Shown piece by piece: positions 37,428 to 47,079 of a stretch of 64,000 nt of DNA. Source of the stretch: Xenorhabdus indica (GTDB taxonomy: Bacteria > Pseudomonadota > Gammaproteobacteria > Enterobacterales > Enterobacteriaceae). The position numbers and the translations under genes are program-made. Positions within the stretch are counted from its first letter, which is position 1; each line of letters starts with the position of its first letter. The notes under the pieces are model-generated. The model had not been told where the DNA came from. It did not search any database and saw nothing but the letters and a program-made list of their open reading frames with translations. The stretch lies in contig NZ_NKHP01000001.1 of NCBI RefSeq assembly GCF_014467235.1, positions 1 through 64,000 of the forward strand, written 5' to 3'.

Positions 37428-38827
37428 CAGAATTAATCAACACCAAATTTGACGCACTGCGCCAAGCTTGGGAACAGAATCGACCTGATGAATACCAACG
37501 CCGGGATGATCTGCTGTGTTTGCGCGCAAATTTTAAAGCCAGCCTGAATGAAATGGTGGAAGCCGTTTCCTACGATTTCGGCCATCGTTCTCGCCACGAG
37601 AGCATAATGGCAGAAGCGATAATTGTATTGAGGGAAATTGATCTTTGTCTGCGGTATCTTAAAAGATGGATAAAACCGCAAAGACGCAAGGCTGGATGGC
37701 AGTTGTGGCCGGCAACGGCTGAAGTACGCTATGTGCCGCTCGGCGTTGTTGGCATCATGGCGCCGTGGAACTATCCGGTTAATTTGACTCTCACACCATT
37801 AGTATCAGCTCTTGCCGCAGGTAATCATGCATTTATCAAACCTTCAGAACATACGCCACATACCAATGCCTACTTAGAAAAATTTCTAAGCAAAATTTTT
37901 CCTGAAAATCGTGTCAGTATTGCACAAGGCGGAGCAGATATTGCAGCCGCTTTTTCTGCCTTACCCTTTGATCACCTGTTTTTTACTGGCTCCAGGGCGA
38001 TCGGTAAAAAAGTAATGGCCGCTGCCGCACAAAACCTCACTCCTGTTACGTTGGAACTTGGCGGTAAGTCTCCAGCACTGATTGCCCCCGATGCCGATCT
38101 GAAAAAAGCGGCTGCTCGCATTATAAACGGAAAGCTTTTCAATTCTGGACAAACCTGCATAGCACCCGATTACGTATTATTGCCGGAAAGTGTCATTGAG
38201 CCGTTTATTACAGAGGCTAAGGAACAAATTTCGCAACGCTATCCCCAACCCAACAACTTCCCAGACTATACAAGCATTATCAATAACAACCAGTATCGAC
38301 GTCTTATTAAATTACTTGAAGATGCAATCATACGCGGTCATCAGATCATTCCGCTTATGCCTCTTATTGATCCGAGACAAGCGCTTAAGCAACGTATTCT
38401 TGCTCCTACACTAGTTCTCAACCCTGATGATGACAGTGCTATCATGCAGGAAGAAATTTTCGGCCCACTGATACCGATTAAAACCTACCGCTCTTATGAT
38501 GAAGCAATCCATTATATTGCAAGCCGTGATCGACCATTGGCCTTTTATTGTTTCAGCAAAAATAACAAGCAAATTGAGGCGGCTTTATTGCACATCGTCG
38601 CAGGTAGCATTTGCATCAATGACACACTGTATCAATTTGCATGTACAAGTTTACCCTTTGGGGGTGTAGGCCAGAGCGGTATGGGGCAGTACCACGGCTA
38701 TGAAGGCTTTAAAACTTTTTCCAAAGCCATGCCTATTTTGCGCAAATACAATCTGGCACTGACAGATCAGCTACGTCCTCCCTATGGTAAGCATGTTAAT
38801 ATGCTTATCCACTTTCTCACACGATAA
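37424..38827 (+). CDS. Aldehyde dehydrogenase (coniferyl/fatty aldehyde type)
   Basis: 467 aa NAD(P)-dependent aldehyde dehydrogenase of the short class that includes CalB and membrane-linked fatty aldehyde dehydrogenases. Catalytic Cys245 (NSGQTCIAPDY), Glu211 (LELGGKSP), Asn116 (APWNYP) and Lys139 are present. The C-terminal stretch (YGKHVNMLIHFL) is hydrophobic-amphipathic. Overlap with the preceding lysoplasmalogenase-like gene suggests it oxidises long-chain aldehydes to fatty acids. General annotation as coniferyl aldehyde dehydrogenase would also fit by sequence class. Confidence 0.9.
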   Translation: MTELINTKFDALRQAWEQNRPDEYQRRDDLLCLRANFKASLNEMVEAVSYDFGHRSRHESIMAEAIIVLREIDLCLRYLKRWIKPQRRKAGWQLWPATAEVRYVPLGVVGIMAPWNYPVNLTLTPLVSALAAGNHAFIKPSEHTPHTNAYLEKFLSKIFPENRVSIAQGGADIAAAFSALPFDHLFFTGSRAIGKKVMAAAAQNLTPVTLELGGKSPALIAPDADLKKAAARIINGKLFNSGQTCIAPDYVLLPESVIEPFITEAKEQISQRYPQPNNFPDYTSIINNNQYRRLIKLLEDAIIRGHQIIPLMPLIDPRQALKQRILAPTLVLNPDDDSAIMQEEIFGPLIPIKTYRSYDEAIHYIASRDRPLAFYCFSKNNKQIEAALLHIVAGSICINDTLYQFACTSLPFGGVGQSGMGQYHGYEGFKTFSKAMPILRKYNLALTDQLRPPYGKHVNMLIHFLTR

Positions 38828-39175
38828 AAAACTGCTGCAATATTTCAAGTCAAATTTGAAACAGTCAGGGCGTATTCACAAGCTGACCAGCACAAGCAGA
38901 TTTGTTTGTGTGAGTTAATAATGTCAGTTTCATTCAAGCATTGATCCAGCATTTTTGATGCTCTAAAAACAGCTATATCAATAGGTTATGCATCAGCAAC
39001 TATCTCTTGTGTACAAACTTTATTGCTCTTACACACGTTCACATTTCCTACATATTTTTTCTACTTATTAAAATACACATTTGAAAAAGTAAGATTTTCA
39101 CAATAATATGGTGTGAGTCATAAGTCCCAGTTTTTACGTAGCGCAATCAAAAGACATTGGAGTCAGAGGGCAGTT
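38828..39175. other. Spacer before the recombinase gene
   Basis: About 350 bases without a supported gene. A CACAA...TTGTG imperfect hairpin lies near 38893. The 3' part could belong to the recombinase if it starts at GTG 39113. Confidence 0.45.
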
Positions 39176-40201
39176 ATGCACCATAAAGATGAGAAGAACG
39201 ATAAAAATAAAGAGGAGAAAAACTCACTGATTGTGCTTTCTGATGAGCAACAGAATTCCAGAGATTATCAAAAGCAGGGAATGGTTATGCCATTGTCTGC
39301 ATCTGATCAGATATATGACAATCCTGCCATTGCCTATCTTGTCAGTCTTGGTTCAAAGCGAAGTCGCCAAACTATGAAGTCATTTCTTAATATTGTGGCA
39401 AAAATGTTGGGTTACCAAAATGTGCAGGACTGTTTATGGCGTAATCTACGGCGCCATCATATTCAGGCCATTATGGAAATGCTCTCTGATTCAGGCAAAG
39501 CACCCGCAACGATCAATACTTATCTTTCTGCATTGAAAGGCGTTGCACTAGAAGCCTGGACAATGAAACAACTTGACACGGATAATTTTCAACACATTAA
39601 ACAAGTACGTTCTGTCAGGGGAAGTCGCTTAACCAAAGGACGGGCACTTGAGCGTTATGAAATTAAGACCTTATTTTATACCTGTGAAAACGATCTCAGT
39701 ACAAAAGGCTTACGCGATGCCGCCATTATCGGTATTTTGATAGGTTGCGGTCTGCGCCGTTCAGAAATTGTCTCATTAGATCTGAAACACATCATTTATC
39801 GTGAACAAGCATTAAGAGTGATGGGGAAAGGAAACAAAGAACGTTTGTCATATATGCCGGAAGGGACATGGAGGCGGTTGAATTGCTGGGTGGATGAAGT
39901 TCGGGGGGAGCATGCCGGGCCATTATTTACTCGTATCCGCAGGCATGATGATGTAACAGAAGATCGTCTTTCTGATCAGGCTATTTATCATATATTGGAA
40001 ACTCGCAGGATTGAAAGCGGAATAGAAAAATTTGCTCCTCATGATCTACGCAGAACCTTTGCCTCGGCTATGTTGGATAATGGCGAAGATATTGTGACCG
40101 TCAAAGATGCAATGGGACACTCAAGTATTACGACAACTCAAAAGTATGATCGGCGCGGGGATGAACGTCTGAGAAATGCGGCCAGAAATTTGAATTTTTG
40201 A
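39176..40201 (+). CDS. Tyrosine recombinase / integrase (XerC/D-like)
   Basis: 341 aa from the ATG at 39176, preceded by AGAGGG; the frame is open to a GTG at 39113 that lacks such a site. A SAM-like N-terminal DNA-binding domain (about residues 45-145) precedes the catalytic domain. All active-site elements are seen: Arg in GCGLRRSE, Lys in MGKGNKER, His-x-x-Arg in HDLRRTFAS, His in MGHSSI and Tyr in TTQKYDRRG. It differs enough from XerC and XerD, and lies beside insertion debris, that it is likely a mobile-element or integron-like recombinase. No phage or island genes accompany it here. Confidence 0.9.
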   Translation: MHHKDEKNDKNKEEKNSLIVLSDEQQNSRDYQKQGMVMPLSASDQIYDNPAIAYLVSLGSKRSRQTMKSFLNIVAKMLGYQNVQDCLWRNLRRHHIQAIMEMLSDSGKAPATINTYLSALKGVALEAWTMKQLDTDNFQHIKQVRSVRGSRLTKGRALERYEIKTLFYTCENDLSTKGLRDAAIIGILIGCGLRRSEIVSLDLKHIIYREQALRVMGKGNKERLSYMPEGTWRRLNCWVDEVRGEHAGPLFTRIRRHDDVTEDRLSDQAIYHILETRRIESGIEKFAPHDLRRTFASAMLDNGEDIVTVKDAMGHSSITTTQKYDRRGDERLRNAARNLNF

Positions 40202-40246
40202 ATATAGTAATTTTGATATAGTAATCAAATCACACTAATACAAATC

Positions 40247-40291
40247 ATAGTTTGCCCGAAACTTGAATAAATCTTATTTCGGGCAAACTAT
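40247..40291. terminator. Long inverted repeat between recombinase and uspE
   Basis: Perfect 15-bp arms ATAGTTTGCCCGAAA / TTTCGGGCAAACTAT separated by 15 nt. It lies between converging genes and most simply acts as a bidirectional terminator, although no long U-run follows on either side. Confidence 0.65.
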
Positions 40292-40308
40292 CGAATCATT
40301 GTCGATTA

Positions 40309-41250
40309 TTATTCATCCACATCAATCGGACAAATGAAACCATCAGGTTTAATTGCCAGCAGATCGCATTTTAACCGGTCAATAACATGTTCTGCAGTAT
40401 TACCAAGAAATGCAGCAGACAAACCTGTACGCCCAAGAATGCCTAAAACAACCACACCAGCATTAATTTCCTCGCAGATTTCAGGAATGACTTTTTCCGG
40501 CAAGCCTTCCTGAACATGCGTTTGCTCTTCGCTGATACAAAATTTCTGTCGTAGTTCTTTCATTGCGACCAAATGCTGACCGCGTAATGCACGATTGTAT
40601 ACATTGGGATCAAAATCAGGCAGTTCTGTTGCAATGTTTAAAGGCGCTGCGGGATAGGCACTGACAAGGTGGATAAGAGGTTCTTTTACAATCCTGTTAG
40701 CAAGTTCTTGTGTTTCACCAACTAATTTCAGATTAAGTTCATTATGATAGGATTCTTCGTTTGATAAATTCACCGCAACAACTGCCGACCCTTTTTCTGG
40801 CCATATCTGGTCTTTTACCATCCAGACAGGACAAGGGCATTTACGTAATAAGTGCCAGTCGAGCGGTGTAAAAATCATCGACTCTAACAGAGAATGCTGA
40901 TGTGCCATCTTCAATAGCAAATCATGTTCTCCAGAAATAACTTCCTGAATGATCGCTTCATAAAAACGATTATGCCAAACTACTTTGATTTCAATATCAA
41001 TTCCTGATTCAAGGTAGTAATGTGCTTGTTGTTTTATCCAGGCGACCCGTTGACCAATAACACCTTTACGCATAGCGTTTCTTTCTTCGGGAGAAAGTAA
41101 CGTAGTCATATCATAGGATAGATCATAAATGGGCAAGAAAGCCTTAATCCGGCCACCATTACGTTGCACGATATATACCGCACGTCTTAATGCTGGCTGA
41201 TCATCCTGATTCGGATCAATTGCAACTAAGAGGTTTTGGTAGTTTGCCAT
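40309..41250 (-). CDS. uspE: Universal stress protein E
   Basis: 313 aa with two tandem Usp domains (about 1-150 and 155-305); E. coli UspE has 316 aa. The N-terminal [24 protein letters not shown] and the second-domain nucleotide loop [20 protein letters not shown] are clear. It acts in stress resistance and motility/adhesion control in E. coli. It lies directly downstream of fnr in the same orientation, as in E. coli. Confidence 0.96.
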   Translation of the reverse strand: MANYQNLLVAIDPNQDDQPALRRAVYIVQRNGGRIKAFLPIYDLSYDMTTLLSPEERNAMRKGVIGQRVAWIKQQAHYYLESGIDIEIKVVWHNRFYEAIIQEVISGEHDLLLKMAHQHSLLESMIFTPLDWHLLRKCPCPVWMVKDQIWPEKGSAVVAVNLSNEESYHNELNLKLVGETQELANRIVKEPLIHLVSAYPAAPLNIATELPDFDPNVYNRALRGQHLVAMKELRQKFCISEEQTHVQEGLPEKVIPEICEEINAGVVVLGILGRTGLSAAFLGNTAEHVIDRLKCDLLAIKPDGFICPIDVDE

Positions 41251-41380
41251 ATATTAATACCTCGCAGAGGCTGGATGTGCCTTTCGTACAGAAAGATAAA
41301 CTAATATCGACAACTATAACAGTGTAGGAGAGTGCCAGATCAGCAAAATATAGTGATCTGGCTTAAATTTTGAAATAACT

Positions 41381-42136
41381 TTATGCCACATTTACGTGGG
41401 CTTTACCTGCCAGTTCAGTTAATTTTTCCATGTTTTCTATAGTGATATACTTTCCTTTAACACTTAAAATGCCATTTTTCTGAAAACGCCCAAGCAGACG
41501 GCTGATAGTTTCAACTGTCAAGCCGAGATAATTACCGATATCACCACGTGTCATAGTCAGACGGAATTCACGGGGGGAAAAACCGCGTTGCGAAAAACGG
41601 CGGGACAAATTATAAACAAATGCCGCCAGCCTTTCTTCTGCATTCTTCTTGGATAATAAGAGGATCATTTCCTGATCACCTTTAATTTCACCACTCATCA
41701 AACGCATCATTTGCTGGCGGAGATTCGGCATTTTTCCGGAAAGATCATCTAATGTTTCAAATGGGATTTCGCATACCATTGAAGTTTCCAATGCCTGAGC
41801 AAAACTGGGATGCTCTGTATTGATTATGGCATCAAATCCGACTAAATCTCCGGCAAGATGAAAACCTGTGATTTGCTCATCACCTTCTTCAGTGATTGTA
41901 TAGCTTTTAATAGTTCCAGAACGGATAGCATAAAGCGATTTTAATGCGTCACCAGCTTTAAAAAGAGTTTGTCCTTTTTGGATGGGTTTTTTACGCTCAA
42001 TGATATTATCAAGCTGATCGAGTTCATGTTCGTTTAAAGTGAAAGGAATGCATAGTTGGTTAATGCTGCAATCCTGACAGTGGATTGCACAACCACCTGA
42101 TTGAATCCGCCTAATAATGCGTTTTTCCGGAACCAT
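41381..42136 (-). CDS. fnr: Anaerobic regulator FNR
   Basis: 251 aa. The [4Fe-4S] ligands Cys20, Cys23, Cys29 and Cys122 are at exactly the E. coli positions, within [11 protein letters not shown] and VCEIP. The C-terminal helix-turn-helix contains [12 protein letters not shown] with the Glu, Ser and Arg that read TTGAT-N4-ATCAA. FNR activates anaerobic genes and represses aerobic ones. An FNR-box-like site at 42159 suggests autoregulation. Two perfect FNR boxes in the cobalamin locus of this window are probable targets. Confidence 0.97.
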   Translation of the reverse strand: MVPEKRIIRRIQSGGCAIHCQDCSINQLCIPFTLNEHELDQLDNIIERKKPIQKGQTLFKAGDALKSLYAIRSGTIKSYTITEEGDEQITGFHLAGDLVGFDAIINTEHPSFAQALETSMVCEIPFETLDDLSGKMPNLRQQMMRLMSGEIKGDQEMILLLSKKNAEERLAAFVYNLSRRFSQRGFSPREFRLTMTRGDIGNYLGLTVETISRLLGRFQKNGILSVKGKYITIENMEKLTELAGKAHVNVA

Positions 42137-42158
42137 AGGAAGTGCTCGTTAGAAATGA

Positions 42159-42172
42159 TTGATGTTCGTCAA
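42159..42172. promoter_or_regulatory. FNR-box-like site upstream of fnr
   Basis: TTGATGTTCGTCAA matches the FNR consensus in 9 of 10 defined positions. It begins 23 bp upstream of the fnr start codon on the minus strand, a place suited to repression of fnr by its own product. Confidence 0.65.
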
Positions 42173-42406
42173 TTTAACATATTTAGGTGGCTCTGATAAG
42201 AGCCTGATTTTTTTGTTAATCATTATCTTTGTCATTGACGAAGAAAAAAATGAAATTTTGCTGTGATTAAGTCTTAACTTGCGTAAAATTCTGCACATTC
42301 GATATAACACACCAATAAAACTGAAATTATATTAATAATATAATGTCATGTTGATGGTGGTGTATTGACGATAGAGGTGGGTTTACAGATAAATGGATGG
42401 ATTAGC

Positions 42407-43309
42407 ATGAGTGAATGGCTGTTAATTGCATTTACAATGATAGTGCAAAGTTCTATTGGCCTGGTACTGATGAGTGCACTTTATATTTATTGTTTTAATC
42501 AGAAAACAAACGCAGGGCAAAAATCAACGGTTGTCCCTGTCCGCATAGCTTTAGTCATCAGTAGCATACTGTCTGGAATAGGTTTGCTATCTTCTTTGGA
42601 TATTATGGGATATCCATTCAGTGTGTATCATTTATTACAATTGCATAACATAATACACCGGCGAGAGTGGATAAATATAGAAACAACATTTGCTGCCATC
42701 TACTTTGGTACTTTGAGTTTATATACACTTTTTGTTTTGGTCACCAGGCGCGGACATGTATATGTTATGATGGGGATCGGTATTATTGGCTTAGCTGATA
42801 TTCACTATATGGTCAGTATTTATTTGAACAGTGCCATGCTCACCTGGACAAATATTAATACTTATTTTTTGTTCTATGGCGCAGTATTTACGTTGGGGCC
42901 AGCACTGGCTTTGTCGTTTATTAGTCAGTCGGGCGGGAAACTTATGCGAGAAAAAATTCCTACCAAACTTATTATGTCAGCGCTGATTATTGTTTTTATC
43001 AGTGTGACAATCCGATTGATTGAACAACCAGCATACATGGGATGGTTAGTAGAGACGGCATTGGAAAGTGAAGGAAAAAACACCATTTTTCCCCATCAAC
43101 CAGAACTTAACTTCAAAAGTGCATTTGGTTTTAGAATGATAACATGGTGTTTATACATTATCGCTATGGCGATCTGGACATATACATTATGGAAAGGGCG
43201 AAACAGAACACGCATTCGAACAGGTTATTCTATTCTGTCGGGTACAGTCATTATGTTTATTGCGGAAATCATTAATCAATATATTTTCTTTATCATGTGC
43301 AACATGTAA
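42407..43309 (+). CDS. DmsC-like membrane anchor protein (orphan)
   Basis: 300 aa from the ATG at 42407 (GGATGG upstream); the open frame begins earlier at a TTG at 42365. About eight transmembrane helices. The MSEWLLIAFTMIVQSSIGLVLMSAL start, SSLLSSLDIMGYP-like segment and HREWINIE motif match the DmsC/YnfH anchor family, which carries menaquinol electrons to molybdenum reductases in the periplasm. No catalytic (DmsA) or iron-sulphur (DmsB) gene is adjacent, so its partner must be elsewhere. It is divergent from fnr, sharing a spacer with an FNR-like box. Confidence 0.85.
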   Translation: MSEWLLIAFTMIVQSSIGLVLMSALYIYCFNQKTNAGQKSTVVPVRIALVISSILSGIGLLSSLDIMGYPFSVYHLLQLHNIIHRREWINIETTFAAIYFGTLSLYTLFVLVTRRGHVYVMMGIGIIGLADIHYMVSIYLNSAMLTWTNINTYFLFYGAVFTLGPALALSFISQSGGKLMREKIPTKLIMSALIIVFISVTIRLIEQPAYMGWLVETALESEGKNTIFPHQPELNFKSAFGFRMITWCLYIIAMAIWTYTLWKGRNRTRIRTGYSILSGTVIMFIAEIINQYIFFIMCNM

Positions 43310-43616
43310 TTATTAACATCATTATAAAGTCATATATTCCATTTATTCTAATCTGCACAATAAAAAATGTGATGCCGCCACTGATTTTATGTGCAGAAAA
43401 CCACAGTATATTCATGGTCTTAAATTTACAAACCATCCTTAAAACACTACTGGATTACATCTTTTCTTTATCATTTTTTTGTTCTAGTGCACAAATTTAA
43501 AGTATTTATTAACTTGTTATTAATATTTCAAATCATATGTTTTATATCTGTGTTCATAGCTTGACTTAGTTAATGAATAAATAGCTAACAAAGAATAATG
43601 AACAATCGAGGATATT
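43310..43616. other. Spacer before the tyrosine decarboxylase gene
   Basis: About 307 AT-rich bases with no gene I can support. TTGACT at 43561 could be a -35 element for the decarboxylase operon, but a good -10 is not evident. Confidence 0.4.
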
Positions 43617-45572
43617 GTGATTATGACTAAGCCACTTAATTCTAACTTAAATGTAGATGCTCTATTTTTAGGTCCAAAGTCAGAAAATGCTGTGTTTTTC
43701 AGGGAAATGATGGATTATGCGGTCAGTGAGCATATGCATTGGCGTTCAGGTTTTCATCCTGAAGATTCCGCTCTGGTTACATCAGTTGATCGCTATGAGC
43801 ATAACTACAGAGAAACACTGTATCGGACAGAAGGAATATTAAATCAGTTATCGGCAAAACTAAAAAACACCTCCATTCCTTTCTTTTCTCCCCGTTATCT
43901 TGGACACATTAATGGCGACACTTTGATGGTTTCTAATCTCGCTTATGTTATGGCGATGATGTACAACCCCAATAACTGTTCTTATGAAGCATCACCAACC
44001 ACAACAGATCTTGAGCTTGAATCCGGATTAGATCTCTGCCGAATGTTTGGCTATGACACACAACAAGCCTGGGGACATATCACCTCAGGAGGAACCGTGG
44101 CTAACTATGAGGGACTTTGGGTTGCCAGGAACTTAAAAACACTGTCTTTAGCCATTTCTCTGCATCCTGAAACCAAAAACCTGCTCAGTCACAAGTCTCA
44201 AAAACAATTAATGAATATTCCAACAGCAGAAGCCATTGATTTAATTAGTGAGTTAAAAAGGCAGGGAATATTTAATGAAATACGCGATATGACATGTCGT
44301 GGCATAGGCGTTAAACCGGAAATTTTAGGCAAGCTACTTGTACCACAGTCTAAGCATTACTCTTGGATAAAAGCAGCCGATATTTTTGGTATTGGACAAG
44401 AAAATATTATTCCATTGCCCGTTAATGAACATTATCAGACTGATGTTGCCAAGATGCGTGAAATCACGCTTTCTCTTATTGAGAAAGGAGAAGCTATTTT
44501 GGCAATGATTGCTGTGGTAGGTACAACGGAAGTAGGAGCAATTGATCGCATTGATGAAGTGATAAAGCTGAGGCAGGAATGTGAAGAGCATTATGGGGCA
44601 TCGTTTTACATCCATATTGATGCTGCCTATGCAGGTTATGCCTGTTCTTCACTCCTGGATGAGCAGGGAAAATTTATGGAATATGATGAATTAGTTAAGC
44701 ATCATCATGAAATTGGACTTATCCCTGAAAATATTAACTGGCCTAAACTGGAAGTCTATCAGAGTTTCAAGGCACTAAAACATGTCGATTCGATTACTGT
44801 TGATCCCCATAAGATGGGATTCATTCAATATTCGGCTGGTGCTATCTGTATGAAGGATAAGCGAATTCTCGATTTGATTTCTTCCCATGCTGCTTATGTC
44901 TTTGAAGATAATGATGTTCACAATGATTCACCAACCAGTAATCGAGGAATATTAGGTGCCTCTATAATGGAAGGTTCAAAGGCTGGAGCAACTGCTGCCG
45001 CTTTGTGGGCAGCGCACAGATTATTACCTCTGAACATTCATGGGTATGGCAAAGTGATCGCTGCTGGGATCGTCACTGCTAATCGATTATTAGATAAGAT
45101 AACCAATATGCAACCTATAAAGGTTGAAAAATATCAATTTGAAACGTATATCATGCCAACACCTGACTTTCATATGATTAATTTTTCTTTCAAGGAAGTC
45201 GGAAATACCAGTCTGCTGAACCATAACGCCCTCAACAAACGGATCTATGAACTATGTTCATATTCCACCGGACGTGCTTATGCCAATGATTTTCTCACAT
45301 CATCAACAATACTGGATTACAAAGAGTATGGTGATACTCCCAGGTATTACGCTGAGCAATGTGGTTTTAGTTATAGTGAATGGCAAGCAGTACATCATAT
45401 ATATATATTGCGGGCAGCCGTCATGACACATTGTCTGCGTAATGAAGAACACTTCGAAGAATATTGGGAGCAATTAAAATTTATTTTTGTTAGAAAACTG
45501 ACTCAAATTGTTGATGAAAAAGAAAAGCAATTACATCAAAGGTTAGATTTTGATACTTCATTTCTTAGTTGA
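43617..45572 (+). CDS. Tyrosine decarboxylase (PLP-dependent, group II)
   Basis: 651 aa (start GTG 43617 with GAGG 5 nt before; the in-frame ATG at 43623 is equally possible). The enzyme converts tyrosine, and often phenylalanine, to tyramine or phenylethylamine plus CO2. HIDAAYAGYACS binds PLP and the Schiff-base lysine is about Lys399 in TVDPHKMGFIQYS. Length and the C-terminal layout match the long tyrosine decarboxylases of lactic acid bacteria and some Pseudomonadota. The next gene, 18 bp on, is a tyrosine permease. Possible roles are acid resistance or supply of aromatic amines to peptide natural products; both are inference. Confidence 0.9.
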   Translation: MIMTKPLNSNLNVDALFLGPKSENAVFFREMMDYAVSEHMHWRSGFHPEDSALVTSVDRYEHNYRETLYRTEGILNQLSAKLKNTSIPFFSPRYLGHINGDTLMVSNLAYVMAMMYNPNNCSYEASPTTTDLELESGLDLCRMFGYDTQQAWGHITSGGTVANYEGLWVARNLKTLSLAISLHPETKNLLSHKSQKQLMNIPTAEAIDLISELKRQGIFNEIRDMTCRGIGVKPEILGKLLVPQSKHYSWIKAADIFGIGQENIIPLPVNEHYQTDVAKMREITLSLIEKGEAILAMIAVVGTTEVGAIDRIDEVIKLRQECEEHYGASFYIHIDAAYAGYACSSLLDEQGKFMEYDELVKHHHEIGLIPENINWPKLEVYQSFKALKHVDSITVDPHKMGFIQYSAGAICMKDKRILDLISSHAAYVFEDNDVHNDSPTSNRGILGASIMEGSKAGATAAALWAAHRLLPLNIHGYGKVIAAGIVTANRLLDKITNMQPIKVEKYQFETYIMPTPDFHMINFSFKEVGNTSLLNHNALNKRIYELCSYSTGRAYANDFLTSSTILDYKEYGDTPRYYAEQCGFSYSEWQAVHHIYILRAAVMTHCLRNEEHFEEYWEQLKFIFVRKLTQIVDEKEKQLHQRLDFDTSFLS

Positions 45573-45590
45573 TACTAAAGGGATATAGAT

Positions 45591-46799
45591 ATGAAAAATC
45601 GTACCCTGGGAAGTATTTTTATTGTCGCCGGGACAACGATCGGAGCAGGTATGCTGGCAATGCCACTTGCCGCATCTGGTATAGGTTTCAGTGTTAGTTT
45701 TATTCTGCTAGTTGGGATATGGATTTTGATGAGTTATACCGCATTATTGCTGGTTGAAGCTTATCAGTATGAATCATTCGATACCGGTTTGGGGACACTG
45801 GCTTATCGTTATCTTGGCAAATATGGAAAAATCATTACTGGTTTCAGCATGATGTTTCTGTTGTACGCCTTAACTGCGGCTTATATCAGTGGGGCAGGTG
45901 ATTTACTTACTGCCAACATTAATAAATGGACAGGTGTTTCATTTCATGGTGCCGTAGGCGTACTTCTATTCACCTTGATAGGTGGAGGGATAGTCTGTGT
46001 TGGTACCAGCTCTGTCGATTTTATAAACAGAATATTGTTTAGTGCCAAGATTATCTTTCTGGTATTGATGCTTGGTTTGATGCTTCCACACATTCAGCAT
46101 GTAAATTTATTATCCATGCCTGTTGAGCAAGGTCTTATTTTATCTGCTATTCCTGTTGTTTTCACTTCATTTGGTTTTCATGGCAGCGTACCGAGCCTTG
46201 TACGATATATGAAAGGTGATATCCGTAAATTACGATGGATATTTATTATCGGCAGTGCAATTCCTCTGATAGCTTATATACTTTGGCAATTAGCTACATT
46301 AGGAAGTCTTGATTCAACTACACTATTGGGAATTCTAGCTGAAAAATCCGGATTAGATGGATTGATCCGCTCGATTCGTGATGTAGTTGTATCATCAAAA
46401 ACAGAATTTTCAGTGCAAATATTCGCCAACCTGGCGTTAGCAACGTCTTTTTTGGGCGTCACTCTTGGGTTATTTGATTTTCTGGCAGATCTTTTCAAAC
46501 GCCAGAATAATGTAGCAGGGCGCTTACAAACCGGATTGCTAACATTTGCACCTCCATTAGTGTTTGCCTTGTTTTATCCAAAAGGATTTGTCATGGCGTT
46601 GGGATATGCTGCTATTGCGTTATCAATCCTTGCTTTGTTATTACCCAGTATTTTGATTTTTAAAGTTCGCCAAAAAAATGTATGCCAATATCGGGTCTTT
46701 GGCGGAACGCCCGCATTGGTTTTGGTATTTCTTTGTGGGATCGCAGTAATTTCTATTCAAATAGGTATTGTGACAGGAATCTTACCTGAAGTTGGATAA
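45591..46799 (+). CDS. tyrP: Tyrosine-specific permease TyrP
   Basis: 402 aa, eleven or so transmembrane helices, hydroxy/aromatic amino acid permease family (E. coli TyrP 403 aa). [21 protein letters not shown] at the N-terminus is the signature. It follows the tyrosine decarboxylase by 18 bp, so the pair forms a tyrosine uptake (or tyrosine/tyramine exchange) and decarboxylation operon. A terminator at 46825 closes it. Confidence 0.93.
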   Translation: MKNRTLGSIFIVAGTTIGAGMLAMPLAASGIGFSVSFILLVGIWILMSYTALLLVEAYQYESFDTGLGTLAYRYLGKYGKIITGFSMMFLLYALTAAYISGAGDLLTANINKWTGVSFHGAVGVLLFTLIGGGIVCVGTSSVDFINRILFSAKIIFLVLMLGLMLPHIQHVNLLSMPVEQGLILSAIPVVFTSFGFHGSVPSLVRYMKGDIRKLRWIFIIGSAIPLIAYILWQLATLGSLDSTTLLGILAEKSGLDGLIRSIRDVVVSSKTEFSVQIFANLALATSFLGVTLGLFDFLADLFKRQNNVAGRLQTGLLTFAPPLVFALFYPKGFVMALGYAAIALSILALLLPSILIFKVRQKNVCQYRVFGGTPALVLVFLCGIAVISIQIGIVTGILPEVG

Positions 46800-46824
46800 G
46801 TTCATTAACTCCTTATCATTGTCG

Positions 46825-46853
46825 AAAGGCTTTGGAATTCACCAAAGCCTTTT
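46825..46853 (+). terminator. Terminator of the tyrosine operon
   Basis: 11-bp arms AAAGGCTTTGG / CCAAAGCCTTT around a 6-nt loop, ending in four Ts, 25 bp past the tyrP stop. Confidence 0.82.
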
Positions 46854-47079
46854 AGAAGGAAGAGATTTTTCTACATGATGGATAAGATGATAAATTTCTT
46901 TATTATTCAATTCGTTGGGTACGTGAGTTTCAGCTTATTCAGGATAATACTAATAGAACGGACTAAGGATAGTGTGTTTAGCCACAAGCTCAGTTCAAAA
47001 AAGTCAAATGTCGTATTTTACAGTTTCGCTTCCACTGGGCCATTTTGTTACGTTTATTGGCCTTGATTTAGTGACAGTG

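Noticed and set aside
40247-40291. attL/attR or dif-like core for the adjacent tyrosine recombinase
   Set aside because: The 15-nt centre is far longer than the 6-8 bp of typical tyrosine recombinase cores; a terminator is simpler.
46875-47066. 63-aa ORF between tyrP and the MFS gene
   Set aside because: It lies between a terminator and a converging gene, with no recognisable motif. GGAAG is upstream, but there is no other support.
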